Translations under genes and position numbers: made by a program
Assembly: GCF_963678635.1 (NCBI RefSeq)
Contig: NC_087064.1
Span: 12,555,989 to 12,619,988 of the forward strand
Reading direction: 5' to 3'
DNA length: 64,000 bases
Source of the DNA: Symsagittifera roscoffensis
Lineage: Eukaryota > Xenacoelomorpha > Acoela > Convolutidae
Notes under the pieces: generated by a model
The model's database searches: none
What the model saw: only the letters and a program-made list of their open reading frames with translations
What the model was told of the DNA's origin: nothing
Shown: positions 46,701-58,432 of the stretch, piece after piece
Layout: every line of letters begins with the position of its first letter
How positions within the stretch are numbered: the stretch's first letter is position 1

Positions 46701-47914
46701 TGACAACCCATTTAGTAAATACAGTAAATTTGTTTGATAATTATACTTGCTTTTTAATTTTGATTTAGAAAGGTTTTTAGTTTCTTTTTCACGTCGTTAA
46801 ACAGATATATTAGTAGACCGTCAAAAACTTGGTTTTTCAAAAATTTGCCAGAAAATAGTTCGTGGAAAATTTTGGTCAGAAATAGTTCGTGGAATCCGTC
46901 AACAAATACTAAAATATGTGTTTATTAAAATTGCACTGTTGCGGATTTGCAACTCTAATCGGAATCTGCTAGAGGAATCTGCATTCGTTTGAGGATTCCA
47001 GCAACATATATAGCTACGCATTTAAATTAATTATATTTTTCCCAATATTTGCGAGTCCACAGTGAGTTCAATCTCATTTACTGCCAACAGTCATTCTTAT
47101 TGCCAACAGTTCGTTTACCTTCTCCCTTAACCTTTCGATCTCATTTCCTCCCAGGCTTGGAGTCACCTCGTGAAGTCACTTTTTTCATTCCCAAATAAAG
47201 AATAGAATGAAGTACTTGAGATTGGATAAAAACTCAAGCGACTGGAGTGAACTAAATCATCAGTTTTATACTGCTTCATAATTAAATTTCATTAATCGTA
47301 ATAACTTTTGACTAAGTGCGAGTTTCTAATCCAATTCCAAACCGAATCAAGAGTTGTCTTTTGTGCTGATGTCTTATATGCTGATAATGCAGCATAGTTT
47401 TTCAATTGAGATATTGGGTCCGGAACACTTTGAAATGGAGAGTTTTATATGCGCGGTCAATGCTACTTAAATATACCGATTAAAAGTCCGCTCATCTCAA
47501 ATACTGCCCTCGTTAAATTCACTCTCATCTCTTTATCTCAAATACTGCCCTCCCCAACTGGTTATATATAGTTATAATTCCAAATACGTATTTTTTTATT
47601 CGTTAAAGAACGAAAACCCATTGTTCTAATGCAATTGTTTTGATTATTCGGTGATTTGTTGGAATCTGTTTAGCAAATTAGGATCTCAGAAACAGCTTGC
47701 TGAGGAAGTGTATCCCAAATGCTAAATGATACATCCACGATTTTAAATAACCCATTAGTTACGATTTTTTCAGTGGTGAAGTCTTTGCTTTAATTTCCTC
47801 TTTTTTTGTAGTTACTGCGAATCGCAGAGGATCTATCAGTAGGCCTTAACAGTCCTGTCGAGGATAGGCCATTTGTATTATCTCCCCACATTCCTGACTG
47901 TGTTATTTTGTTGA
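43786..47914. other. AT-rich intergenic region
   Basis: About 4.1 kb with long T and A runs and no supported gene. Frames of 60-95 codons here (for example 44260-44544 and 45379-45573) are rich in Phe/Lys/Asn, as expected from random AT-rich DNA. A 20-bp near-repeat (TTTTTGCTGAGCTGAATGG) occurs at about 46470 and 46505. Confidence 0.5.
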
Positions 47915-48132
47915 GCGAAGCTCCTTTTTTTGCGACTCAAGGCCGTGTTTTTGCGTCTAGAACTTTCACGTGTTACCACAATTGCAGCCAAATTTGGTCA
48001 GGTTGTGGTAGACCTGAAGCTAGAGGTCAAGTGAGAGCTCATCCTCACACGCTATCATTGCTTTGGCATGGGATCGAATACACGATCTGACAATTTCAAA
48101 ATGACGCCTTACCACTATGCTAATTGCCCCTA
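47915..48132 (-). mobile_element. tRNA-derived SINE
   Basis: On the minus strand the head reads GGGGCAATTAGCATAGTGG (box A core TAGCATAGTGG at about 48125-48110) and GTATTCGATCCC (box B at about 48085-48070). It is about 65 bp of tRNA-like sequence followed by a 150-bp body ending in an A-run (CGCAAAAAAAGG). The 3' end lacks complementarity to the GGGGCAA start, so it is not a functional tRNA. It lies head-on to the Shaw gene 3' region. Confidence 0.6.
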
Positions 48133-48526
48133 GGTAATCATTTTGCTAGGTAATCATTCTAGCTCTAGCTTTTAATTGTTCGCACAAGAACTGGTTTAGT
48201 TCAGTTAAGTAAACAATCATGCGAAATGCACTGACAATTGGCGAAACCCGCTTACATGTTTTGCGGAAGTTTTGCAGAATATTTGTACGCGGAATGCATG
48301 GAAATTTCGACGGTGGATTCAGTTTACTTTTTGGAATATGTTTGAGAACTTGTCTCTGGATTCCAGTGACCTAGAGACGCCACATTTTGCGCCTATCCGA
48401 TTAACAGTTTACCCTCGTAATGTTATCTTTAAAACATTTTTTTTAATTCACGTACTCGCAAAAAACGTCGTCACTGAGCAACTTGAAAAAATGCTTCGTT
48501 TCAAGTTTGAAAAATGTGATAGATTG

Positions 48527-48730
48527 CCCGCACTGAAGTTTCATGGATAATAATCGATTATATTGGATTTTTATTGTCAGTCTCTACAAAATAACAAAAA
48601 TAATCGATTATAATCGATTAAAAATCCATTATGTGGTCTAAATTTGACATGATAATCGATTATATTGACAACATTTTAGTCAACGAAAATCCATTATAAT
48701 CGATTATTATCCATGAAACTTCGGTGCGGG
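48527..48730. mobile_element. MITE-like element with ~45-bp terminal inverted repeats
   Basis: The left end CCCGCACTGAAGTTTCATGG and about 25 further bases are mirrored at the right end (CCATGAAACTTCGGTGCGGG at 48711-48730) with only two or three mismatches. The interior repeats the palindrome TAATCGATTA at least six times. It is 204 bp, noncoding. I could not define a clear target-site duplication, so the superfamily stays open. Confidence 0.75.
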
Positions 48731-49438
48731 TGGTATCAATATGCGACAACTAAACTATTAGATATTTATTTTGAGATTCTTTTTGAAAACTTAACTTGAA
48801 AAACAAATACGAATAAGGGTTGGAAGTTTTGGTGCTTTTTCTTCAATTTTTTATACAAAACGGTTATTTCAAAATTTAGTTCATTTTGTTCTGCAATAAT
48901 AACTGACCGGAGCTTTTTCATTTACTTGCCCAGCAACAGGCTTTTTTGGTTATGTGAAGCTTCATTTGAACAGCAGGTATAAATATAAGTGAAAGTTGAA
49001 TTCAATCATTACAAATCTCTCTAATGAAAATTAACACTGACTGCAACTTTAATTTGAGTTAAGGCACAGTAAATTAAAGTTTGCAAATGATCTGTGGTTT
49101 GTGGAAGTAGAAAATGGACATTTGAAGCATCTGGCAGCTAGCCGGACGGAAAATCTGAAAAATAAAAAGAATAATTTAGGGAAAAAAAATCAAGAAGACT
49201 TTTTAGAAGAATAAGCAAAAATTTAGGAAAAAATCATTTGGCTCTATTTTTTAAACGCTTGTACGGTTCTCAATTTTCCATAGCGTTTTGTGTATTATTT
49301 AAAATAATGTAACTTCTGTTAAAAGGTGGATGTTTCAGAATTTGATCCTTCAAAGCTTTGACTTACTTGATTGAATTATTAAATATCAATTATTATTTGA
49401 AGAAAAGATGTACGTGGCATTTAAATTGCTCATCTTTA
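48731..49438. other. Shaw 3' flank / probable 3' UTR
   Basis: AT-rich, no coding signal. It follows the Shaw stop codon on the minus strand and should contain its 3' UTR. No unambiguous polyadenylation site was identified. Confidence 0.4.
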
Positions 49439-52400
49439 CTAGCCATGAATTTCTATGAGGTCATTGAACTGCTGGGCAGAGTCGGACACCCCATTTGTCG
49501 GAGGCTTCGGAAGACTTGGTCTCTGTCTCTTTTTATTCGATCCAAACCCGCCCACTCCCCCCGCTTGCCATGCGCTGTCAGGTGAGAGCGATGAACCCAA
49601 GTTATTAGATTTGGGTGATCCAGAATGAAAATTACCACCAGTTTGTGAATTGCCGTTCTGGTTTTTGCTTACCAAACTGGGGAACTCGGAACTTGGGAAT
49701 ATATTTGTTGGTCCATTTGCGTGCATGTTTTTGTTACTATTGTTTTTGTTTCCACTATTGTACGTTTGGAATCCGTTCCCCATCTGAGAAATTTGAATCC
49801 CCGAACTCACGATGTCGTTTTGCGGCTCACCTGGAAGTGAACTGAAATCGGAATTGACAAAAGTCGGCAGTCGAGGTCTCGGGTGGATGCTTTGCCGATC
49901 TGGCACTTTTTTGGAAGGCAGTTTTGCCGGAAAGGGGGATACAGGAATCTGTGGCAGCGCTTGAGCCTGTTGATACGGCGGTGGAACAGTCGGAAGTGTT
50001 GCGAAACCTTCTAATGTATGAGTGCTGCAACTTGACTCCGAGGCTCGCCTGTCGGGATTCAAGAGGTTGTTGTTTAAATTGGTGTTAAATCCATGCAAAC
50101 CTCCCATTAGTGCAGGAATTGTAGTGTATGACGTTACTGATGACTTTCTACTGGCAGGTTGTTTGATTGGTTTGCCTCTATACCGTCTGTTCAAATACTT
50201 CTGAACCTTGTGCAGACTTTCTCTGCTTGTATCTTGTAATTTCTGCACCACTGTTTTGACATCAGACGGGTTCCGATATCGTATTGAGAAGTTGTCGATC
50301 TCCACTGATTTGCTCAGTTTGTGACGGTGCAATCCGACCTTGTATTTTGTCGGATCTGAGATGGAACCTCGCGTGTTCTTTTCCCATCTTGTGTCAATGC
50401 AGAGGGCACTATGGAACTTCCGTCGATGTTCTTCGCCAAGGAGTCCGTCAGAATACTCATCGCCTCCTACCCCCGTCCGATGAAGTAGAGGTAAGTGCGA
50501 GGGGAAGAAGAAAGCTTCCCGTTCGCTTCGTATAGTCTCCAAGTGTGGTCTGTGAGGCGTTAAGGGAGTGTCAAGATCGTAATCCCGAGATATGCTAGGA
50601 TCTCGGCTGTGATTTGAACGAGTGGAGCCGGAAATCTTTGAGCCGTCTTCTCGTCTTGGCTGGATGTTTATGGAGGGGGAAGTATGCTTCATCGGAACCA
50701 TCGGAGATTTAGGTTCGCCTCCGATTCCTAAAAATCACATTATCGTTTAAAAAAATATCAAGAAAAACTAAACTTTGCAGATATAATTTGCTGTAAACGT
50801 AACATTTTTTTATGTTCCGTTTTTTGTTAACTTTGACATCGGATTTAAAGTTTAGATCCTAATTGATTAATTATTTTTGAGATTTATTAACATATTATAT
50901 GAATTACAATGTTCATTTAATCGTGATTATTTTTTACTGTCGCCGACAACAAGTTTTGACCTACCTTTTCTTGGAGGCCGGCCTCCCAAATCACCAGGGG
51001 GTCCTATCCCCCCTGGCATGTGTCTGCTAACCCTTGGGGGTCTCGGGTCTGGCTTGGAGTTGGGTATGATGTTGACGAAGCGTCTCCTTTTCTTGGGCAG
51101 CTTCTTCCTCGCTTCCAGATGTTGGTAGTACTGGGTGAAGTTACTCACTATGACTGGGATGGGCAATGAAGTTGTGAGTACACCAGCCAACGCACAGAGC
51201 ATGCCAACCAACATTCCTAAAAGTGAAAAGGTCAATCGGTCGGTCAATCGATGAACTTTAGAAGCATCGTTTATAAAACGTTTTAACTGAACGTCAAAAG
51301 GTTTTTAACTTTCGCCAAATCATTTTAAAAAAAATTTAATTCTTCGTATGTTTTTAAAGACAAGGTTGTAGGCTATGATTTGTTTAGGTTGTAGGCTATG
51401 ATTTGTATATTCGTAAAAAAATAGATGCGGTTTCCGCGATTCGCAAAGGGTCTACCAAAAGCTATCAGGGGTTTCTCTTCGAAGCATAGTCCGTTTCTAT
51501 TATTTTCGCATAATCCAGAATGAGCAGTTTTCCAAATTTTCCTTTAATCTCATCAAAATTTTCTTAATTCTCATCCTTTCTATTTTATTTATTTTATTTG
51601 AACCAGTAACACGAAATAAATTGATAACAGTTATTCAAAATGTCTTGCCTGAATAACTCCTGGGAACCATGTCTCCGTATCCCACGGTTGTCATGGTGAC
51701 CACACTCCACCAGAACCCATCAATGATACTCCCGAAGTCATTCTTAGAGTCCGCCTGTCGCTTCAGCTCCATCTTCTCCGCGAAGTACACCATGGCGCTG
51801 AAGATTACAACTCCGAATATAAGGAAGAGAATCAGCAGGAACAACTCTCTGGCAGATGCTTTGAGGGTCAGTTGCAGGATCTTGAGTCCCGGGTGGTGTC
51901 TGGTGAGTTTGAAGATCCTCAGGATCCGGATGATTGACAACACGTCTAAGATGTCGCGGTATATACCCTGAAGAACAGATACCTCGTGATATCAAAACAT
52001 GGGGCACCAGAATATATATATTTTATATTTTCGAATCAAGTTCACATTGATGAATTTGGGACTTGGGCACAAAAGTGCCGCTTACTGAGGCAAAGAGACA
52101 GAATGCGAGTTGCGAGCTACAGGAATTTAGTGTTTTTTTGCCACATGACTGGAATTTGTTGAAAGCTACAATGAAAAAATGCATGCAAGGTTGGGCATTT
52201 GGGTAACTTTTTGTTGTGTCCTATTTCGAGTTGTTGATCTTGTTGTTGTTGAGTTCGAGTTGTTGATTGTTCTCTTAAATTTTTTAGTTGTATTTTAAAT
52301 TTCTTTTTTTTGCACCTTGAGCATAAGCATTGCCACAACCACTGTAACAATTCATACATTAAAGCAGAAAAAAGCAGAGAATAGACATTTTAAAATTTTC

Positions 52401-52639
52401 AAAAAAGAAGATATGGAATTGTTGAGGAAAAAAATTTTTAAAAAAACACTCCGGAACCCGAACGATGAAAGTATGTGTTACCTGGAGTCTGAACACTCGC
52501 TGGAATATTGCCACGTAGAAGTTGATTGTGGCCAGGAAGTCTATGATGTTCACTCCCTCGTGGATGAACTGCATCTTTTGGGGTGAGGCTATGAAGCGGG
52601 TCAACAGCTCGAAAGTGAACCACGCGTTGCAGAAACACT
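49439..52639 (-). CDS. Shaw: Shaw/Kv3-type voltage-gated potassium channel, 3' four exons
   Basis: Exons (minus): 52639-52482, S2 to S3 ([20 protein letters not shown] ... [12 protein letters not shown]); 51967-51649, S4 ([20 protein letters not shown]), S5, pore helix and filter ([17 protein letters not shown]); 51216-50965, S6 ([20 protein letters not shown]) and KKLPKKRRR; 50727-49439, a 428-residue cytoplasmic tail rich in Ser, Asn and Pro. All join in phase, about 670 residues. [20 protein letters not shown] and [11 protein letters not shown] match Drosophila Shaw best. It forms tetrameric K+ channels in the plasma membrane. The S6 hinge is PIP rather than the PVP usual for Shaw/Kv3. The intron after the pore exon starts GC (TCAG|GCAAGA). 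The T1 and S1 exons are not in the window or not recognised. Confidence 0.92.
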
Positions 52640-54630
52640 CTTAAACAAGCACGCGGTGACCAAATTTTTCGCCCATTTCAACCGCGATGAACAAAAATTA
52701 TTTTTTTAAATTTTTTTTGTAGTTTTTGTGTGATTTTGTATTTTTTGTGTGAATTGATATTATTTTCAGGTTTGAAATCAATAAAAAATTGCATTAAACA
52801 GAAGAAAAAAACTTCTTTGTTTTTTTTTGTTTCTTTTTTTTTCATGTACTCCCCGCGGTCTGAACAATTGAAAAAAATTCTCGATAAAGCATTTTTAAAT
52901 TTTTTGGAATTCAAATCAGAAGACAAACGATGAAATATATACAAGTTATAAAGAATAATTTTTTTCTTGCGAAGAAATTAAATTTTTATTTCATTTTAGG
53001 ATGTTCCGACCATACTCTTAAGAAACACAGAGGTTTTTTTTCTGCGTGCCGTGATAAAAGGATCTGAACAATTTTGGAACTAAGGTATATTCCACAATCA
53101 TCGAAAAAAGAGGCAAACTTGGCAATATTTTTCGAAGAAAAATTACAAGAAAAACCAAAAACAAATGAGAAAAAAAATTTTAAATTCAAATAATTTTAAA
53201 ATCTCCACTAAAATTCAGCATATATTAGCTATTGCAAACTGCCTAAATTCAGCAAGATAAGCCTGCTCGGTCTCTTTATTCGCACGAAATTTTGACTAAA
53301 AATCAAAAAATTAAACCTGTTTTTCTCAATACTGGGACAAGTTTTTGAAAATTTCATTAATGCCGTTCGAATCACGACTGAAAGGGATTTTTTATGATAT
53401 ATCATTCGACCCATTCCGACTATTGTTTTTGGCACTTGATTTTGCGTAGAAAAAAAACACCCGAATACAGTTGCTCCCCATATATATACTACCCGATCTC
53501 AACGCAATCTCCACCCAATCTTACTACCCAAAACTCAAAAATTTGGCAAAATCTCATGTTCACTTTTTGTGTTATTCAACTGAGAATTCTGTCAATAAAT
53601 CTACTTGAGCTTGTAGAGAAAACCTGGTTATTTCCCTAAAAATCATCGAGAGCTCAATATTCCGTTTCGTTTAAACTGACCGCCTGAAAAATCTTAAAGA
53701 GATGATGAGAAAAAATGTTCAATTATTTTTGCGAAAAAAAGAAAAACGTGTTTAACGAGAACTTCAATAGTCTGAGATCAAGGCGTTTAAAGCTCTGAAG
53801 ATAACTTCGGGGAAAATACAGGAGTGTATTAAATTACTCCTGTGAACAACTAACCCCTAGACTTAAATAACAAAATTTAAGCATTAAAGCCAATGTTCAG
53901 AATGCCGAGCTGACTGAAAAACAATCCTTTTAAATAAGTGAGTAGTCTCCTCCTTTGCCCAAAACTATCATTTGCTCGTCCACTTTGCCCAAAATTAACG
54001 TGAAAAATAAATGGAAAGTGTGACATTTTTTCTTTTTTTGAAATTCTTCCCTTTTTTGTCATTTAAGCTCAATTAAATATGGAGTGATTACTGAGCCGGA
54101 GTATATCGCTGCCTATTTTTAGCTCTATTAAAAAGATCTTAGAGGAAAGTTTGTGTTAAGGGTTTAATAATAGATCAGAAAGACAATTATTGTGAACAAA
54201 GAAAACGCAGCCCAGATAATACAGTTCAAGGCTTTATTTATAATGATTTTCACAGAAATTGGTAAACTTCACTCAAATTCAAGCTGGCAAAATTCAATTG
54301 ACAATACTTCACGAAAATTATTTTTTACATTGCAGATGAAAATTCTTTTTAATGTTGAGCTAAAGGTTTTATTATCATTCAAGTTGTGTAAAAAGTCCCA
54401 TATTGATGATCAAAAGACGACAAAAAACCACTCCGAGCACAAATTTTTGAGCTTTCTTTCAGGATCCATCCATATCTTCTTGGCTTTTCTTCTGGCTATT
54501 TTTTTTGATATCAATTGAACTAAGTTGCAGATATTGTTCATAATGTAGAATTTTTGCAAAATACAGAAACGGTAAAAGAAGGAAAATTGCAATGAGGGAG
54601 AATGGCATTAAAAATTAAAAATTGAGTTAT
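52640..54630. other. intron or upstream region of the Shaw gene
   Basis: AT-rich (poly-T near 52690 and 52830) and without any exon that could encode the Kv T1 domain or S1. Since an S2 exon must be preceded by S1, this is best read as intron. No repeats identified with confidence. Confidence 0.55.
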
Positions 54631-56605
54631 GACCGATGTGGTTAACTCATAGAGTAATTTCGGATAGGGTACACCGTCTGCTCGTCACGCTATCTTATTT
54701 TCGGCCGGATAGATTCGTGCAACTTCTTAGTCTAATACCGATCCTAATCTTACTCTTATACTATCTAGTCTCAGGTTGTTTAACTAGTCTCTGCTAGGCT
54801 CAATAGATCTAGGGTATACTGGCTTATTGCGGCTGCTGAAGTTCTCTTGGAGAGTCAACTAATTTCTAAGTTAAATTCAAATCTCTCTAATGCTGAAATT
54901 ACAAGTAATTTCAGCACTTACAAATAAGTGGGTTGTTAGTTAGATGGATCATGATTGGTTAATATTAAATACTTTACAATGGTAAAATATCTAATTTATC
55001 CAATCATAAAATGTAGTTTAGATCAGGTTCCACCCATCCGGGTTTTACAGAGTTTTTTAGAATAGTCTTCTGTAATTCAAAGGATGGATGATGGACGTTG
55101 GTATTTGGCGAACATCATAATTCTTCTGGGTTTTCGTGTTAGAGAAGTTCCAGGTTCAATCGCTGTGTCTTCTCATGACAACGACTGGGTTTTCGCAACA
55201 AACTCAAATCTGATTTCAGAATGGTTGGCTATGACAGGTTTTTCTGTTCCATGTAGAGAACTTCTTTTGGGTTGACCTTGTCTGGGAATGGCGTGGAGAT
55301 TGTGCGTGGAGGGGATGCCTGGTTACTCGGATCTGTACGTATACTTGAACATCGAGGTGGTCATTGGTCTAGTTCAATGAAGTCCTTTTCTGCGAAGTCA
55401 AGTCGTACTCTAAATCCTTTGAGTTGTGATTGTGGGCGGCATATTGATTGTGGTTGGCCATTCTTTTTCGAGTGCAGTGGGGTCATTTTGTCTTTGGATG
55501 TTCGTCTTTGGTGTTGTATGCTGATCTATATACTGCAAGGTATAATTTACATTTTATAAAATTTTTATTAGTTTGGTGTTTTAATTATGATTTTGGTTAG
55601 TTGTTTTCACAAAAGCTTTTTGTTTTAGTTCAGTTATTTTGAAGAGTTACTCACCCTTGAGTACCTCTTATTAAAAATAGAAGTGTGGTCACAAAGCGTG
55701 GATGTAGCGCGGTGGGTTAGGCCGGCTATAGAGCATGCTCAGGACGTCCTCTCTGGTGGGTTAGGCCAGGAGTGGGAGTATGATTTTGTGCGGTTTCTGT
55801 GAGAGGTCCTGTTATGTGATAACGTTTTATGTTAGATTTATTGTGGTTTTTCTTATGTTTCGTTGGTTGTGTCCTTTTTTCAAAAATCAAATTGTTTTTG
55901 GTATGGGTTTGTCTTTCGACTTTTTTGTGTTTTATTATTTCTTTCTTAGACTTTATAATAGTCTTCAAAAGAATAAATTATCCAGTTTTAAACTGGGTTA
56001 ATCCGGTTTGGGTACCGTTGGTTTCCTTTTCTTAGTCATGCTGTTATTCTATGTGTTGTGGTGTTTAGTAAGCTGCGTTGGTTAGTTTTGTTTAGTATAT
56101 AATTCCTTTCCAACCGGGTTAAAGGAAAGTTTGAAACTTGTTATCGTGTGTTAGAGTTGTTGAGTGTGAAAGCTTGAAACTGAAATTCATTATTTAAACA
56201 ATTCTTCGTGGGCGAGCTGTGCGAGTATGGATAGAATTCTTGTGCGAGTGAATGGAAATATTAAAAGGTTAGTAATGCATTTTCGTCTTATTAATTTACT
56301 ACATAGAATTTCAATTTTACTGCTAGTTTTGGGGAAAAATTAAGTTACAAATTTTCATCATTATTAGAATTACTGCTTTTAGGGGAATAATTTATAAATT
56401 AATTTACTACATTGCTATGAATTTTATTGAATTTATCTAGTGTTAAATATTAATAGAGTTTTGAAGAATTTGAAGAAGTTTTCGATTTTTTATTTTTCTT
56501 TATTGTATTTTGCAGATGATCGTGAGATGAAGACTAAAAATCTAAATAAAACATGGATAAAGAATGGTTAGTGTTTTATTTTAAATTTATTAGTTAAGAA
56601 TATGT
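54630..56605 (-). mobile_element. 3' noncoding region / probable 3' LTR of the Ty3/Gypsy-like element
   Basis: Composition changes abruptly at about 54630 from A/T-run-rich intron to mixed sequence, and the retroelement coding region begins at 56624. The interval includes a 24-bp palindrome (GCTGAAATTAC-AA-GTAATTTCAGC, about 54890-54914), inverted ATGATTGG / CCAATCAT (about 54948-55006), and tRNA-like pieces (CAGGTTCAATCGC near 55150; TAGCGCGGTGGGTTAGG near 55708) that could be a nested SINE. The LTR limits cannot be set because the 5' LTR lies beyond the window. Confidence 0.35.
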
Positions 56606-56623
56606 ATAAATTATACTTACCTG

Positions 56624-58432
56624 TTAGTCGTCGGGGAAAAAACCGTGGGGGAAGATGTCGTGGATTATGTCGGAATTTGTTAGTAACTTTGCTAGTATGC
56701 GAATGATGTTTTTAGTTTGAAGCAGTGGCCAAAGCAATTGAAGTGCTTTAATGGTTTTTAGTTCTTCAGTGCCAACTGCAAAATCATAAGGTGTGTTTTG
56801 GATGAGATTATATAATTTGTGGTTATATTTAGTGTTGTGGATGAATTCTAATATGGGGATTTCTATAGGTTGAACAAATTCATGTGGGATAAGGAAGGGT
56901 CTGGATTCTTCTGCGTTGAAGGTCTTTGTGATGGGACAAAAAATATACATTTGGGTAATGGGATCATAATTGCGAAGAATACCGTGAAGTTTAGTATCTT
57001 TGATGCAATATGTGAAGTTAAGAAAAAATGGTGAAGTGTACTTAGAGTTAATAAATTGAAAACGGTGGTGCGGTTGTCTTGATGGAGTGTGTAGATCAAA
57101 GTGATTTTGTATGAAGCGATAATATGTATATGTGTGGGTTTGTTTTGTGCGTAACATAATATCGTGTGAGCAGTGCAAATCTCTTTCATGTGGTGCAAGG
57201 AAATGAAAGGTTAGTGAAAATAATTGAAATTTTTCTTTAAAACTTTCGTAAGATTGTGTGTCGGTTAGTGCTTCTGAAATGATGTGGTCGAATTTGCGAT
57301 CAAATATATTGAGTGTAAATACATATGGTGTTTTGATGAAAATTTTTTCTGTGATTTGTGGGTTAGCGAAACGGTCATCATCTAAAAATTGGTCTTGGTT
57401 AGTTCGGATGATGTCGTGATCGTAATATTCTAGTGTGTATTCATTAGCTCGGGGTGCAGTGTATGTTTTGAGTGACTTTTTATATCCTATATAAGTAAAT
57501 TGTCTATGTGTTAGTGGTGTGGTGAGTCGATATAGCATATCTTTATTTCTTTCTAAATCGATGTGAGTATTAGATAAAGGTAGGCAAAGGGGGTTAGTAA
57601 AATGATAATATGATGTCCATTGAAGTGTAGGCATTAAAACGTGTTCATCTACAAAACTGCGTGTGTTGTTAGTGTCGTTAGGGGTGTTCAAAGTATACTG
57701 TGGAAATGAAGGTAGGGTGATGGCTAAAAAATCTTTCGTGTTAGTGTGATTTGGATGATTAATATATTCACGGGCTGTTCCTGGTTTTGTTGGAAATGGA
57801 TGGTTCGGGAATTTTCATTTGAAAGTGCGATAAGCTCTATTAGTGCTATTTGATGATTCGGTGGATGTGGAGGATGGTGCTAATGATGCGGTATAAGCTG
57901 AAGAGGGTGTAGGGGTAGGTGGGTTTGATGATTCTATTGTGGATGAAATCTGATTTATAGTGTTATTTTCAAGATGGAAGGGTTGTTGTTGTAGGGTGAT
58001 AAAATTATCTAGTTCCTGGGAGATTTGGGGAGTATCTGGAGAATTGGATGATCGGTCTGAATGAAATGAAGAGTAGGTTGGGGTGACTTGTGAAGCATAA
58101 GAGGGTGTAGAAATCGATGGGAGTGGGTTATTTGGCGGGATTGGTTGAAAAGGGGGTTTTGAAAAAACTGAGGAGTTGGTTTGAAAATTATTGGATGGAG
58201 ATAGTTCAGAGTCTGCAAATTCATCAGGGGTTTCAATATCTGGGTTATTGAGTTGTGAGATGGAGTATAAAACTGAGATATGTGAATTAGTGTCTGAATT
58301 CATGCCTGATGTTACATTATTGGTTGGGAAATCGGGTGGCGGGAAAGCAAAAAGTGGAATTATTGTAATTGGAGTGTTGAGGTTGGTCGGGTGGGAATTT
58401 GAGCGGTGTAGGGATCCAAGTTGTCGGCTCAT
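56624..58432 (-). CDS. accessory ORF of retroelement, ~600 codons, split by one in-frame TGA
   Basis: Begins at ATG 58432, overlapping the stop of the upstream envelope tail frame as ATGA. The first 205 or so codons (to a TGA at 57815-57817) are Ser/Pro/Thr/Asn-rich and probably disordered. The same frame then continues without another stop to 56624, giving a roughly 395-codon, His/Phe/Tyr-rich, probably folded part (contains YYHFTNPLCLPLSNTHIDLE and LHCSHDIMLRTKQTHTYTYY). The second half could alternatively start at a TTG (57691). A splice-donor-like CAG|GTAAGT follows the stop (about 56606). I recognise no family. Either the TGA is a recent mutation, or it is read through. Confidence 0.5.

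Noticed and set aside
48065-48132. Possible functional tRNA gene
   Set aside because: Box A and B are present but the acceptor stem ends do not pair; better explained as a SINE head.
56216-56567. Plus-strand mini-exons starting ATGGATAGAATTCTTG with GTTAGT donors
   Set aside because: Joining them creates a stop at once, and the element's coding strand is minus.
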